Below are positions 1-8,856 of a stretch of DNA of 64,000 bases, one piece after another; position 1 is the first letter of the stretch; every line of letters starts with the position of its first letter. A program made the position numbers and the translations under genes. Source of the stretch: Paracidovorax wautersii (GTDB taxonomy: Bacteria; Pseudomonadota; Gammaproteobacteria; Burkholderiales; Burkholderiaceae_C); the NCBI RefSeq assembly GCF_900113035.1, contig NZ_FONX01000005.1, positions 1 through 64,000 of the forward strand. The letters run 5' to 3'. A model generated the notes under the pieces. It saw nothing but the letters and a program-made list of their open reading frames with translations, was not told the DNA's origin and ran no database searches.

Positions 1-335
1 CAGAAGTGACGGACCGCAAAGGAGCCTTGCAGGCGCTGCAGCGCTGCCGACCTGCGCTGGGCAGGGTGCGAAGCCTGCTGTGCGACAGCGGCTACGTGGG
101 CAAGCCGTTCGCCCTGGGCGTGCAAGAGATCCTGGGCGAGCACGTCACCGTTCAGATCGCCAAGCGAAGCGAGTTGCACGCGTTCAAGGTGATGCCTCAG
201 CGCTGGGTGGTGGAGCGCAGCTTTGCCTGGTTGGACAAGAACAGGCGTTTATGGAAGAACTGCGAGAGGTCGCTCAACACCAGCTTGCAGTTCGTCCACT
301 TGGCATTCTTGGCTTTGCTGTGTCGAAGATCGTAA
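1..335 (+). CDS. IS5-family transposase, C-terminal part (5' truncated by window edge)
   Basis: About 110 residues of a DDE transposase of the IS5 superfamily. The visible part carries the second catalytic Asp in LLCDSGYVGK and the catalytic Glu in WVVERSFAWLDKNRR, a very typical IS5 C-terminus that ends in a leucine-rich tail. The frame is open to base 1, so the real start lies outside and the GTG at 6 is not a start. No frameshift is visible in this part, so the copy may be intact and active. It runs toward the convergent mltB-like gene. Confidence 0.85.
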   Translation, partial: EVTDRKGALQALQRCRPALGRVRSLLCDSGYVGKPFALGVQEILGEHVTVQIAKRSELHAFKVMPQRWVVERSFAWLDKNRRLWKNCERSLNTSLQFVHLAFLALLCRRS

Positions 336-346
336 ACAGGTTCTTA
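1..346 (+). mobile_element. Right end of an IS5-family insertion sequence (left part outside window)
   Basis: The stretch holds the 3' part of a DDE transposase gene and then the IS end. The last bases before the host gene, GATCGTAAACAGGTTC at 328-343, match 14 of 16 positions of the terminal repeat of the MITE at 59807-60074. They are followed by TTA at 344-346. IS5-family elements of the IS1031/IS427 type duplicate a TNA or similar triplet, so TTA is a plausible target duplication. The left end and the other TTA copy are not in the window, so the boundary is inferred. The TTA is also the complement of the mltB stop codon. Confidence 0.75.
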
Positions 347-1726
347 GGCCGGAGTCATGAGCCGCTGCAGCAGCTCCGTCGTCGGATACCCGTCTGCCTC
401 CAGCCCCAGGCTGCGCTGGAACTGCCGCAGGCCCGCCCGGGTGGCGGGGCCGAAGACGCCATCGGCCGTGCCGGCGGCGAAGCCGCGCTGGTTCAGCCCG
501 TTCTGCAGCTGCAGCACCTGGCTGCGCGAGAGCGGCTGCAGATCGCGGGGCCAGGTGGCCGTGAGGCCGGGCGCCCCCTCGATCTGCCGCGCCAGCAGGC
601 CCACGCCCAGCGCGTAGTTGATGGAGTTGTTGTAGCGCAGGATGGCGCGGAAGTTGGGTCCGACCAGGAAGGCCGGGCCGCGCGCGCCGGCCGGCTCGAT
701 GACCGAGGCCGCGTCGAAGGCGGGCAGGGGCGTGCCGTCCATGGCCTGCACGCCGTCGGCGGCCCATTGCGCCGAGGTTTGCCGCACGTTCAGTTCTGCG
801 CGGCTGTGGTCGAAGCCGGCCGGCAGGCGCACTTCCACGCCCCAGGGCTCGCCCCGGCGCCAGCCTGCGCTGGCCAGGTAGTTGGCGGTGGCGGCGGTGA
901 CATCGGGAATGCTGCCCCAGATGTCGCGGCGGCCGTCGCCGTCGGCATCCACGGCATGGGCCAGGAAGACGGAGGGCAGGAACTGCGTGTTCCCCATGGC
1001 CCCGGCCCAGGAGCCGACCATGCGATCGGCCGGAATATCGCCCTGGTCCACGATGCGCAAGGCCGCCAGCAGCTCCGAGCGCGCCCAGTCGCGGCGCCGG
1101 CCCTCGAAGGCCAGAGTGGCCAGCGCATCCACGGCGCGGAAGCTGCCGAAGTTGCCGCCGTAGTTGCTTTCCATGCCCCAGATGGCGGTGATGATCGATG
1201 CCGGCACGCCGTAGCGCGCCTCGGCGGCCTCCAGCGGCACGCGGTATTCCATCCGCTTGGCGCGGCCGGCGGCGACGCGCTGCGGGGAGACGGCGCTGTC
1301 CAGATAGGCCCAGGGCGTGCGCGTGAATTCGGGCTGGGCGCGGTCCAGCTCGATGACGCGGGGCAGCAGGCGGGCGCTCAGCAGCACCTGCTGCACGGTG
1401 GCGGGGCGGATGCCGGCGGCCAGCGCCTCGCGGCCGAAGGCATCGAGCCAGGCCTTGAAGCTTTTCTCTTCGGCGACCTGTGCGGCAGTTTCAGGGGACG
1501 GCGCAGCCGTGCCGGGTGCCGTGCCGGGTGCCGTGGTGGCCGGTGCGGGCACGGCGGGAGGGCTGCTGGGAGGCGTGGCGGGGCCGGTGGGGACCACGGG
1601 CGTGGCGCAGCCACCCACCAGCGCCAGCGCGGCAGAGGCGAGCGGCAAGGTCCAGGGCAGGAGGCGGCGCGGGGCGGCGCCTGGCGGCAGTGCGGTGAAC
1701 GACGGGCGATTCGATGTGAAGAGCAT
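344..1726 (-). CDS. mltB: Lytic murein transglycosylase B-type lipoprotein with peptidoglycan-binding domain
   Basis: A 460-residue protein that would cleave the MurNAc-GlcNAc bond of peptidoglycan with 1,6-anhydro product. A signal sequence ends in a lipobox-like LVGGC with the lipidated Cys at residue 40, followed by a Pro/Ala/Thr linker to about residue 85. The SLT_2/MltB catalytic domain has the catalytic Glu186 in IWGMESNYGGNFGSF and the family motif AGAMGNTQFLPS at 241-252. A C-terminal PG_binding_1 domain lies at about 400-457. The chosen ATG gives the only sensible signal peptide. GACAAT lies 5 nt before it and there is no Shine-Dalgarno sequence. The stop codon is the complement of the TTA next to the IS end, so the extreme C-terminus may have been altered by the insertion. 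Exact MltB subclass is uncertain. Confidence 0.88.
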   Translation of the reverse strand: MLFTSNRPSFTALPPGAAPRRLLPWTLPLASAALALVGGCATPVVPTGPATPPSSPPAVPAPATTAPGTAPGTAAPSPETAAQVAEEKSFKAWLDAFGREALAAGIRPATVQQVLLSARLLPRVIELDRAQPEFTRTPWAYLDSAVSPQRVAAGRAKRMEYRVPLEAAEARYGVPASIITAIWGMESNYGGNFGSFRAVDALATLAFEGRRRDWARSELLAALRIVDQGDIPADRMVGSWAGAMGNTQFLPSVFLAHAVDADGDGRRDIWGSIPDVTAATANYLASAGWRRGEPWGVEVRLPAGFDHSRAELNVRQTSAQWAADGVQAMDGTPLPAFDAASVIEPAGARGPAFLVGPNFRAILRYNNSINYALGVGLLARQIEGAPGLTATWPRDLQPLSRSQVLQLQNGLNQRGFAAGTADGVFGPATRAGLRQFQRSLGLEADGYPTTELLQRLMTPA

Positions 1727-1786
1727 GCGCCATTGTCGTCGGCCCCGGCATACTTGCGGCTTTGTGTTTCCTGCAGCCGCGAACCC

Positions 1787-3226
1787 ATGCACACCTTTCT
1801 CTGGCACGACTACGAAACCTTTGGTGCCAACACCCGGCGCGACCGGCCGGCCCAGTTCGCGGGCATCCGCACCGATGCGGAGCTGAACGAGATCGGCGAG
1901 CCGCTGATGATCTATTGCCGGCCCGCGCCCGACTATCTGCCCGACCCGGAGGCCTGCCTCATCACCGGCATCACGCCGCAGCTGTGCCTGGAGCGCGGCC
2001 TGCCCGAGCATGAATTCGCCGCCCGCATCGAGGCGGAACTGGCCCGGCCCGGCACCATCGGCGTGGGCTACAACACCATCCGCTTTGACGACGAGATCAC
2101 GCGCTTCATGTTCTGGCGCAACCTGATGGACCCCTATGCCCGCGAATGGCAGAACCAGTGCGGCCGCTGGGATCTGCTGGACGTGGTGCGCATGACCTAT
2201 GCGCTGCGGCCCGACGGCATCGAATGGCCGCGCAAGGAAGATGGCTCGCCCAGCTTCAAGCTCGAGCATCTCTCCAAGGCCAACGGCCTGGCGCACGAGG
2301 CCGCGCACGATGCGCTCTCCGACGTTCGCGCCACCATCGCGCTGGCGCGGCTCATCCGCCAGCGCCAGCCCAAGCTGTTCGACTTCGCCCTCAGCCTGCA
2401 CAAGAAGGACCGCGTGGCGGCCGAACTGCGCCTGCCCGCCACGGTGGAGACGGCGCGGCCCTTCCTGCACGTTTCGGGCATGTTCCCGACCGAGCGCGGC
2501 TGCCTGGGCGTGATGTGGCCGCTGGCCAGCCACCCGACCAACCGCAACGAGCTGATCGCCTGGGACCTGTCGCACGACCCGTCCGAGCTGGCCCGGCTGG
2601 ATGCCGACACCATCCGCCTGCGCATGTTCACCCGCAGTGATGAACTGCCCGAAGGCGTCACACGACTGCCGGTCAAGACGGTGCATTTGAACAAGTCGCC
2701 CATGGTGGTGGGCAACGTCAACACGCTGACCCGCGACACGGCCGAGCGCTGGGGCATCGACCTGGAGCAGGCCGCGCGGCATGCCGCGGCGGCGCGCGCG
2801 CTGCCGGACCTCACCGCCATCTGGGCCAAGGTGTTCTCCCGCCCGCAGGACGGGCCGGCGCCGGATGTGGATCAAGACCTCTACGGCGGCTTCGTCGGCA
2901 ACGAGGACCGCCGGCGCCTGGAGCGCCTGCGCAGCCTGCCGCCCGAAAAGCTCGCCGAGGCCCGCCCGGGCTTCGACGACGAGCGGCTCGAAGAGCTGGC
3001 CTGGCGCTACCGGGCGCGCAACTACCCGCACACGCTCACCGAGGAAGACCTGGAGCGCTGGGAAGAACACCGCGTGGCCTGCCTGATGGAGGGACAGGGC
3101 GGCGCGCTCACCTTCGACGAGCTGTTCGCGCGGCTGGACACGCTGGGCGGCGAGGCCGACGAGCGCGGCGAAGAGATCCTGGGCGCGCTCTACGACTACG
3201 CCGAGAGCATCGCGCCGGCGATGTAG
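1787..3226 (+). CDS. sbcB: Exodeoxyribonuclease I
   Basis: 479 residues, the usual length of exonuclease I, a 3'-5' single-strand DNA exonuclease acting in mismatch repair and recombination. The DEDD nuclease motif I is at the N-terminus (HDYETFG, Asp8 and Glu10). Motif II lies in GVGYNTIRFDDEI, and the third motif in HDALSDVRATIALA. The SH3-like and C-terminal domains follow with no gap. The open frame extends far upstream, but that part is antisense to mltB, so the ATG at 1787 is used because the protein begins with the conserved nuclease strand just after it. It is divergent from mltB, with a 60-bp gap between starts, and cobB follows 8 nt after its stop. Confidence 0.95.
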   Translation: MHTFLWHDYETFGANTRRDRPAQFAGIRTDAELNEIGEPLMIYCRPAPDYLPDPEACLITGITPQLCLERGLPEHEFAARIEAELARPGTIGVGYNTIRFDDEITRFMFWRNLMDPYAREWQNQCGRWDLLDVVRMTYALRPDGIEWPRKEDGSPSFKLEHLSKANGLAHEAAHDALSDVRATIALARLIRQRQPKLFDFALSLHKKDRVAAELRLPATVETARPFLHVSGMFPTERGCLGVMWPLASHPTNRNELIAWDLSHDPSELARLDADTIRLRMFTRSDELPEGVTRLPVKTVHLNKSPMVVGNVNTLTRDTAERWGIDLEQAARHAAAARALPDLTAIWAKVFSRPQDGPAPDVDQDLYGGFVGNEDRRRLERLRSLPPEKLAEARPGFDDERLEELAWRYRARNYPHTLTEEDLERWEEHRVACLMEGQGGALTFDELFARLDTLGGEADERGEEILGALYDYAESIAPAM

Positions 3227-3234
3227 GCGCAGCC

Positions 3235-4113
3235 ATGTCCGGCACGCCCGCTTTCCTGCCGCTCGATGCGGCCCAGCCCGAAGGCGCCCTGGCGGAGCCG
3301 GCCCGGCTGGCCGCCTTCATCCGCGCCCACCCCCGGCTTTTCGTGCTCACCGGGGCGGGCTGCAGCACGGCCTCCGGCATTCCCGATTACCGCGATGCCG
3401 ATGGGCAGTGGAAGCGGCCGCAGCCCGTCACCTTCCAGGCCTTCATGGGCGAGGAGGCCACGCGCCAGCGCTACTGGGCGCGCAGCCTGGTCGGCTGGCG
3501 CGTCATTGGCCATGCGCAGCCGGGCGCGGCGCACCGGGCCCTGGCGCAGCTGGAGGCCCTGGGCCATGTGGAAATGCTGCTGACCCAGAACGTCGATGGC
3601 CTGCACGATGCGGCGGGCAGCCGGAGCACGGTCGATCTGCACGGCCGCATCGATACCGTGCGCTGCATGCATTGCGAGGCGCGCATGCCCCGCGCCGCGC
3701 TGCAGCAGCGCCTGCTGGAGGCCAACCCCGCCTGGGCCCATCTCCAGGCGGAAACGGCGCCCGACGGCGATGCCTATCTGGACGGGCTGGATTTCTCCAC
3801 CTTCGCCGTGCCGGCCTGCCCGGCCTGCGGCCAAGGGCCGCTGAAACCGGACGTGGTGTTCTTCGGCGAGAACGTGCCGCGCGAGCGCGTGACGGCCGCG
3901 CGCGAGGCCCTGCAGCGCTCCGATGCGGCGCTGGTGGTGGGCTCCTCGCTCATGGTGTATTCGGGCTTTCGCTTCGTACAGGCGGCGGCGGATGCCGGCA
4001 AGCCCATCGCGGCGGTGAACCAGGGCCGCACGCGCGGAGACGCGCTCTTCGCCCTCAAGCTGCAGAGCGATGTCGGACAGACGCTGGCGGAGGCTGCAGC
4101 GCTGCTGGGCTGA
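3235..4113 (+). CDS. cobB: Sirtuin, NAD-dependent protein deacylase
   Basis: 292 residues of the Sir2 family, removing acyl groups from lysines with NAD+ to give O-acyl-ADP-ribose and nicotinamide. The NAD-binding motif GAGCSTASGIPDYR is at 40-53, TQNVDGLH at 117-124, and the catalytic His136 in DLHGR. Zinc ligands are Cys144/Cys147 and Cys195/Cys198. There is an insertion of about 45 residues between the two cysteine pairs, as in class II (SIRT4-like) sirtuins. It is probably co-transcribed with sbcB, 8 nt upstream. The symbol is by general family use; substrate preference is not known. Confidence 0.9.
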   Translation: MSGTPAFLPLDAAQPEGALAEPARLAAFIRAHPRLFVLTGAGCSTASGIPDYRDADGQWKRPQPVTFQAFMGEEATRQRYWARSLVGWRVIGHAQPGAAHRALAQLEALGHVEMLLTQNVDGLHDAAGSRSTVDLHGRIDTVRCMHCEARMPRAALQQRLLEANPAWAHLQAETAPDGDAYLDGLDFSTFAVPACPACGQGPLKPDVVFFGENVPRERVTAAREALQRSDAALVVGSSLMVYSGFRFVQAAADAGKPIAAVNQGRTRGDALFALKLQSDVGQTLAEAAALLG

Positions 4114-4244
4114 CGGCGCGGGCTGTGCCGCCGAGCGAGGCAGCGGCGGTTTCGGCAGTGCGGTTCTGGCATCCGGGCACAGGGCCACCAGGGCCACCTG
4201 GCAGCGGAGGCGAGGCTCCGGAGCGAGCCGACCGCAGGTGTCCT

Positions 4245-4673
4245 TCAGCCTTGCCCGCTCTGCGGCGGGCCGAGTGCCTCGATGGCCGCCCATTCCTCGT
4301 CGCCATAGAGCCGCGAGCGCGTGAGAAAGCGCAGGCCGGTGGGCCGCTCCAGCGAGAACATGCCGCCGTTGCCCGGCACCGCGTCGATGATGAGGTGCGT
4401 GTGCTCCCAGTATTCGAACTGCGACCGGCTCATGTAGAAGGGCGTGCCGGCGATCTCGCCCAGCAGCACGTCGGAGTCGCCCAGCATGAACTCGCCCTGG
4501 GCGAAGCACATGGGTGCGCTCCCGTCGCAGCAGCCGCCCGACTGGTGGAACATGAGCGGGCCGTGCTGGGCGCGCAGCCGTTCGATGAGCGCCACGGCTT
4601 CCGGCGTGGCCGATACGCGCGTGGCCGCCTGGGGTGCGGTGGCCGTGGCTTCCTGCAAGTGGGTGTCTGGCAT
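4245..4673 (-). CDS. DUF779 protein linked to acetaldehyde dehydrogenase
   Basis: 142 residues matching the DUF779 family, which is recurrently found next to acetaldehyde/aldehyde dehydrogenase genes. Function is not established. Conserved family segments are HQSGGCCDGSAPMCF, with a Cys-Cys pair and a later Cys, and the region SQFEYWEHTHLIIDAVPG, giving Cys and His candidates for metal binding. The ATG at 4673 is preferred over the longer frame because the family begins near here and a GGAG lies upstream. It is last of three genes (aldehyde dehydrogenase, adhP, DUF779). A perfect 8-bp hairpin sits just before it and may lower its expression relative to adhP. Confidence 0.85.
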   Translation of the reverse strand: MPDTHLQEATATAPQAATRVSATPEAVALIERLRAQHGPLMFHQSGGCCDGSAPMCFAQGEFMLGDSDVLLGEIAGTPFYMSRSQFEYWEHTHLIIDAVPGNGGMFSLERPTGLRFLTRSRLYGDEEWAAIEALGPPQSGQG

Positions 4674-4690
4674 GGTCTTTCGTCTCCGTG

Positions 4691-4710
4691 AAGGCCCCGG
4701 GTGGGGCCTT
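4691..4710. other. Perfect stem-loop between adhP and the DUF779 gene
   Basis: AAGGCCCC and GGGGCCTT pair perfectly over 8 bp around a GGGT loop. A T-rich tail (TCTTGTTG) follows on the plus strand only, so on the coding (minus) strand it is not a standard terminator. It lies in the leader of the DUF779 gene, 18 nt before its ATG, and could act as a partial terminator, an RNA-stability element or a site for processing. Confidence 0.5.
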
Positions 4711-4803
4711 TCTTGTTGTGCGGTCCGTCCGGTGGAAGCCCGTGCCACGCGCCTTGCTGCAGGCTGCTCCCCGCCCTGCGCGGGCGGGAAGAGGGGGCGC
4801 GTG

Positions 4804-5835
4804 TCAGGCCGCCATGTCCAGCACGATACGCCCCTGGATCTGCCCCTTGTGCATGCGGGTGAAGATGTCGTTGATGTTGTCCAGCTTCTCGGTGCTCACC
4901 GTGGCCTTGACCTGGCCGCGCGCGGCGAAGTCGAGCGACTCCTGCAGGTCCAGGCGCGTGCCGACGATGGAGCCGCGCACCGTGACGCCGCGCAGCACCA
5001 TGTCGAAGATGGGCAGCGGGAAGTTGCCGGGCGGCAGGCCGTTGAGTGCGACCGTGCCGCCGCGCCGCACCATGCCCAGGGCCTGCTCGAAGGCCTTGGG
5101 CGAAACCGCGGTGACCAGCGCGCCATGGGCGCCGCCGATCTCCTTTTGCAGGTAGGCGGCGGGGTCGTTCTTGAGGGCGTTGACGGTGACGCTCGCGCCC
5201 AGCTGGCGGGCGAGTTCGAGCTTGTCGTCCTCCACGTCCACGGCAGCCACGTTCAGGCCCATGGCGCGGGCGTATTGCACGGCCATGTGGCCCAGGCCGC
5301 CGATGCCGGAGATGACGACCCAGTCGCCGGGCTTGGTGTCGGTCACCTTCAGGCCCTTGTACACCGTGACGCCCGCGCACAGCACGGGTGCGATGTCCAC
5401 GAAGCTCACGTCCTTGGGCAGGTGGCCGACGAAGTTCGGGTCGGCCAGCGCGTAGTCGGCGAAGCCGCCGTTGACCGAATAGCCGGTATTGCTCTGCGAT
5501 TCGCACAGCGTTTCCCAGCCGCCCAGGCAGTGGGTGCAGCAGCCGCAGGCCGAATGCAGCCAGGGCACGCCCACGCGGTCGCCTTCCTTGACGTGCTTGA
5601 CGTTCTTGCCGATGGCGGCGACGAAGCCCACGCCTTCGTGGCCGGGAATGAACGGCGGATTGGGCTTGACGGGCCAGTCGCCTTCGGCGGCGTGCAGGTC
5701 GGTATGGCAGACGCCGGAGGCCTCGATCTTCACGAGGATCTGGTCGTCGGCCGGCGTCGGCACCGGCACCTCTTCGATGGTCAGGGGCTTGCCGAATTCG
5801 CGGACGACGGCGGCTTTCATGGTCTTGGCGGTCAT
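4804..5835 (-). CDS. adhP: Zinc-dependent alcohol dehydrogenase AdhP
   Basis: 343 residues, close to AdhP family length (about 336). It interconverts primary alcohols such as ethanol with aldehydes using NAD(H). The catalytic zinc motif is in GVCHTDLHAAEGDWP and GHEGVG. The structural zinc cysteines are in the CGCCTHCLGGWETLC stretch. The Rossmann motif is GIGGLGHMAVQYAR. The start is ATG 5835, preceded by AAGGAA at a good distance; the frame extends upstream but without coding character. It lies 235 nt downstream of the aldehyde dehydrogenase and has its own FNR-type promoter, so it may be expressed both with the cluster and separately under low oxygen. Confidence 0.93.
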   Translation of the reverse strand: MTAKTMKAAVVREFGKPLTIEEVPVPTPADDQILVKIEASGVCHTDLHAAEGDWPVKPNPPFIPGHEGVGFVAAIGKNVKHVKEGDRVGVPWLHSACGCCTHCLGGWETLCESQSNTGYSVNGGFADYALADPNFVGHLPKDVSFVDIAPVLCAGVTVYKGLKVTDTKPGDWVVISGIGGLGHMAVQYARAMGLNVAAVDVEDDKLELARQLGASVTVNALKNDPAAYLQKEIGGAHGALVTAVSPKAFEQALGMVRRGGTVALNGLPPGNFPLPIFDMVLRGVTVRGSIVGTRLDLQESLDFAARGQVKATVSTEKLDNINDIFTRMHKGQIQGRIVLDMAA

Positions 5836-5889
5836 GGCTCGGGTTCCTTTTTCTCTGCGCGGATGGAGTGATCGGGAGGGCAGGCTTTG

Positions 5890-5931
5890 ACCATAAGCCG
5901 CCCTCCCGCAGCACCTGCTGACGCAGGTCAA
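5890..5931 (-). promoter_or_regulatory. FNR/Anr-type promoter of adhP
   Basis: On the minus strand TTGACCTGCGTCAG (5918-5931) matches the FNR/Anr consensus TTGAT-N4-ATCAA in its spaced half-sites, with one weak outer base. A -10-like TATGGT lies at 5890-5895. If transcription starts near 5883, the FNR box is centred at about -41.5, the standard class II activator position, and the leader to the ATG is 48 nt. The agreement of box, spacing and -10 supports activation under oxygen limitation. The binding protein is not identified. Confidence 0.6.
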
Positions 5932-6070
5932 GCCATCTGCAGAACCGTGAGCGCGACGGTGAACCTGGTCCCTCGCGTGCGGCGCACTGCTGCCGGGTGC
6001 GGTCTGCGCAGTTGCGCATCCGCACCCATCGGAGCGCCCCGCATCGCGGGGACCGGAGTTCGCCTTCGCC

Positions 6071-7591
<1,521 letters not shown>

Positions 7592-7660
7592 GGTGCTTGT
7601 CTCCTGAGATGGTTTTCAGTGGAATGCTGCGCGCCGTGGCGCACTCGCACTCCTTCAAGG

Positions 7661-7675
7661 GCAAGTCGCATGCCA
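7661..7675 (-). promoter_or_regulatory. Sigma-54 (RpoN) promoter of the aldehyde dehydrogenase cluster
   Basis: On the minus strand the bases read TGGCATGCGACTTGC, against the sigma-54 consensus TGGCACG-N4-TTGC. Both the -24 GG and -12 GC dinucleotides are present at exact spacing, with one mismatch in the -24 block. Transcription would start near 7650 and reach the ATG at 7591 after about 60 nt with a good ribosome binding site. No enhancer-binding protein gene is in the window. Confidence 0.7.
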
Positions 7676-7835
7676 GCGCTTTTCCGCTGGGCGTGAAGGG
7701 CTCGGCGCTACGGGACAACCCTTGGTTTGGGGCCGCGATCAGGCCCGCTGCGCAGGCACTTGGCGGCTTTGCGACAGAAACGAGGCGGCGAGCGGGGTGT
7801 TCCGCCTGTGCCGTGGCGCAGTCCGGGTGTGCCAC

Positions 7836-7854
7836 CTGTTCCATTTCTGAACAG
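7836..7854. promoter_or_regulatory. Candidate upstream activator site for the sigma-54 promoter
   Basis: CTGTTC, 7 nt, GAACAG form a perfect 6-bp inverted repeat about 170 bp upstream of the sigma-54 promoter, a normal distance for an enhancer-binding protein site. A second TGTTCC occurs at 7798-7803. By context the ligand protein would be an AcoR-like activator. This is inference from position and symmetry only. Confidence 0.4.
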
Positions 7855-7888
7855 TTGTGCCGTGACGCTGGCCGGCGCACTGCGGGCG

Positions 7889-7917
7889 GCGACCAGCCCC
7901 TGCCGCGCGCCTAGAAT
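7889..7917 (+). promoter_or_regulatory. Candidate sigma-70 promoter of yebC
   Basis: TAGAAT at 7912-7917 is a good -10 box. A weak -35 (GCGACC, three matches to TTGACA) lies 17 nt upstream at 7889-7894. It would give a leader of about 135 nt before the yebC ATG. It overlaps the upstream region of the divergent sigma-54 promoter. Confidence 0.4.
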
Positions 7918-8057
7918 CGCCCGCTGCAGCCGGGCAGGCCATCAGAGCGCCTTTGCCCGGTTCAAGACCGGCAAGCCGCCCCACCATCGGGGCGGTCTGC
8001 CGCTCGGGGCGCCCTGCGGCAGGCAGGCCCCCGCCATCAATCGCAGGAGGCGCCACC

Positions 8058-8777
8058 ATGGGTGCGCAATGGAAAGCAAAGGGCAAGGCGCAGGTCGCCG
8101 ATGCCAAGGGCAAGCTGTTCGGCAAGCTCGTCAAGGAAATCATCGTGGCGGCCCGCAGCGGCGCCGATCCGGCCGGCAATTCGCGCCTGCGCCTGGCGAT
8201 GGAGCAGGCCCGCAAGGCCTCCATGCCCAAGGACACGCTCGAGCGTGCGGTGAAGAAGGGCTCGGGCGTGGGCGCCGATGCCGTCGATTACCAGCGCGTG
8301 ATCTATGAAGGCTTCGCGCCGCACCAGGTGCCGGTGATGGTCGAATGCCTGACCGACAACGTGAACCGCACCGCGCCCGAAATGCGCGTGCTGTTCCGCA
8401 AGGGCCAGCTGGGCACGTCCGGTTCTGTCTCGTGGGACTTCAACCACGTCGGCTTCATCGAAGCCGAACCCACCGCCGGCCACGCCGGTGCCGATGCCGA
8501 GGTGGCCGCCATCGAGGCCGGCGCGCAGGACTTCGAGCCCGGCGAGCAGGAAGGCACGACGCTGTTCATCACCGATCCGGCCGATCTGGACCTGGTGAGC
8601 CGTGCGCTGCCGGCCCAGGGCTTCACGGTGCTGTCGGCCAAGCTGGGCTACCAGCCCAAGAACCCGGTCGATCCGGCCAACCTGAGCGCCGAGGCGCTGG
8701 AAGAGGTGGAGAGCTTCCTGGCCGCCATCGACGCGCACGACGACGTGCAGGAAATGTTCGTCGGCCTCAAGGGCTGA
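8058..8777 (+). CDS. yebC: YebC/PmpR family protein
   Basis: 239 residues covering the full YebC (TACO1) family, proteins associated with ribosome function at difficult sequences and, in some bacteria, transcriptional regulation. The N-terminal segment [23 protein letters not shown] is a variant of the usual MAGHSKWANIQHRKG start, with the His-Ser replaced. [20 protein letters not shown] and VYEGFAP-like segments are typical. The ATG at 8058 has CAGGAGG 7 nt upstream, which rules out the longer frame. A strong hairpin terminator follows at 8802, so it is monocistronic. Confidence 0.9.
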   Translation: MGAQWKAKGKAQVADAKGKLFGKLVKEIIVAARSGADPAGNSRLRLAMEQARKASMPKDTLERAVKKGSGVGADAVDYQRVIYEGFAPHQVPVMVECLTDNVNRTAPEMRVLFRKGQLGTSGSVSWDFNHVGFIEAEPTAGHAGADAEVAAIEAGAQDFEPGEQEGTTLFITDPADLDLVSRALPAQGFTVLSAKLGYQPKNPVDPANLSAEALEEVESFLAAIDAHDDVQEMFVGLKG

Positions 8778-8801
8778 GGCTTTCTGCTTCGCTTTTGATA
8801 G

Positions 8802-8840
8802 CGGCCTGCGCCCTTTTATCAAGGGCTGCAGGCCGTTTTC
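8802..8840 (+). terminator. Intrinsic terminator after yebC
   Basis: CGGCCTGC-GCCC at 8802-8813 pairs with GGGC-TGCAGGCCG at 8823-8835 around a TTTTATCAA loop, followed by TTTTC. A bulged base interrupts the stem. It sits between the convergent yebC and codA genes. The T-tract is on the yebC side. Just before it lies the motif GCTTTTGATAGC, which recurs near other gene ends in this window. Confidence 0.8.
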
Positions 8841-8856
8841 TTGAGGGGGTGCCGCT

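Noticed and set aside
80-1786. Long open frame in front of sbcB on the plus strand
   Set aside because: It is antisense to mltB and has Arg/Gly/Ala-rich shadow composition; the nuclease begins at 1787.
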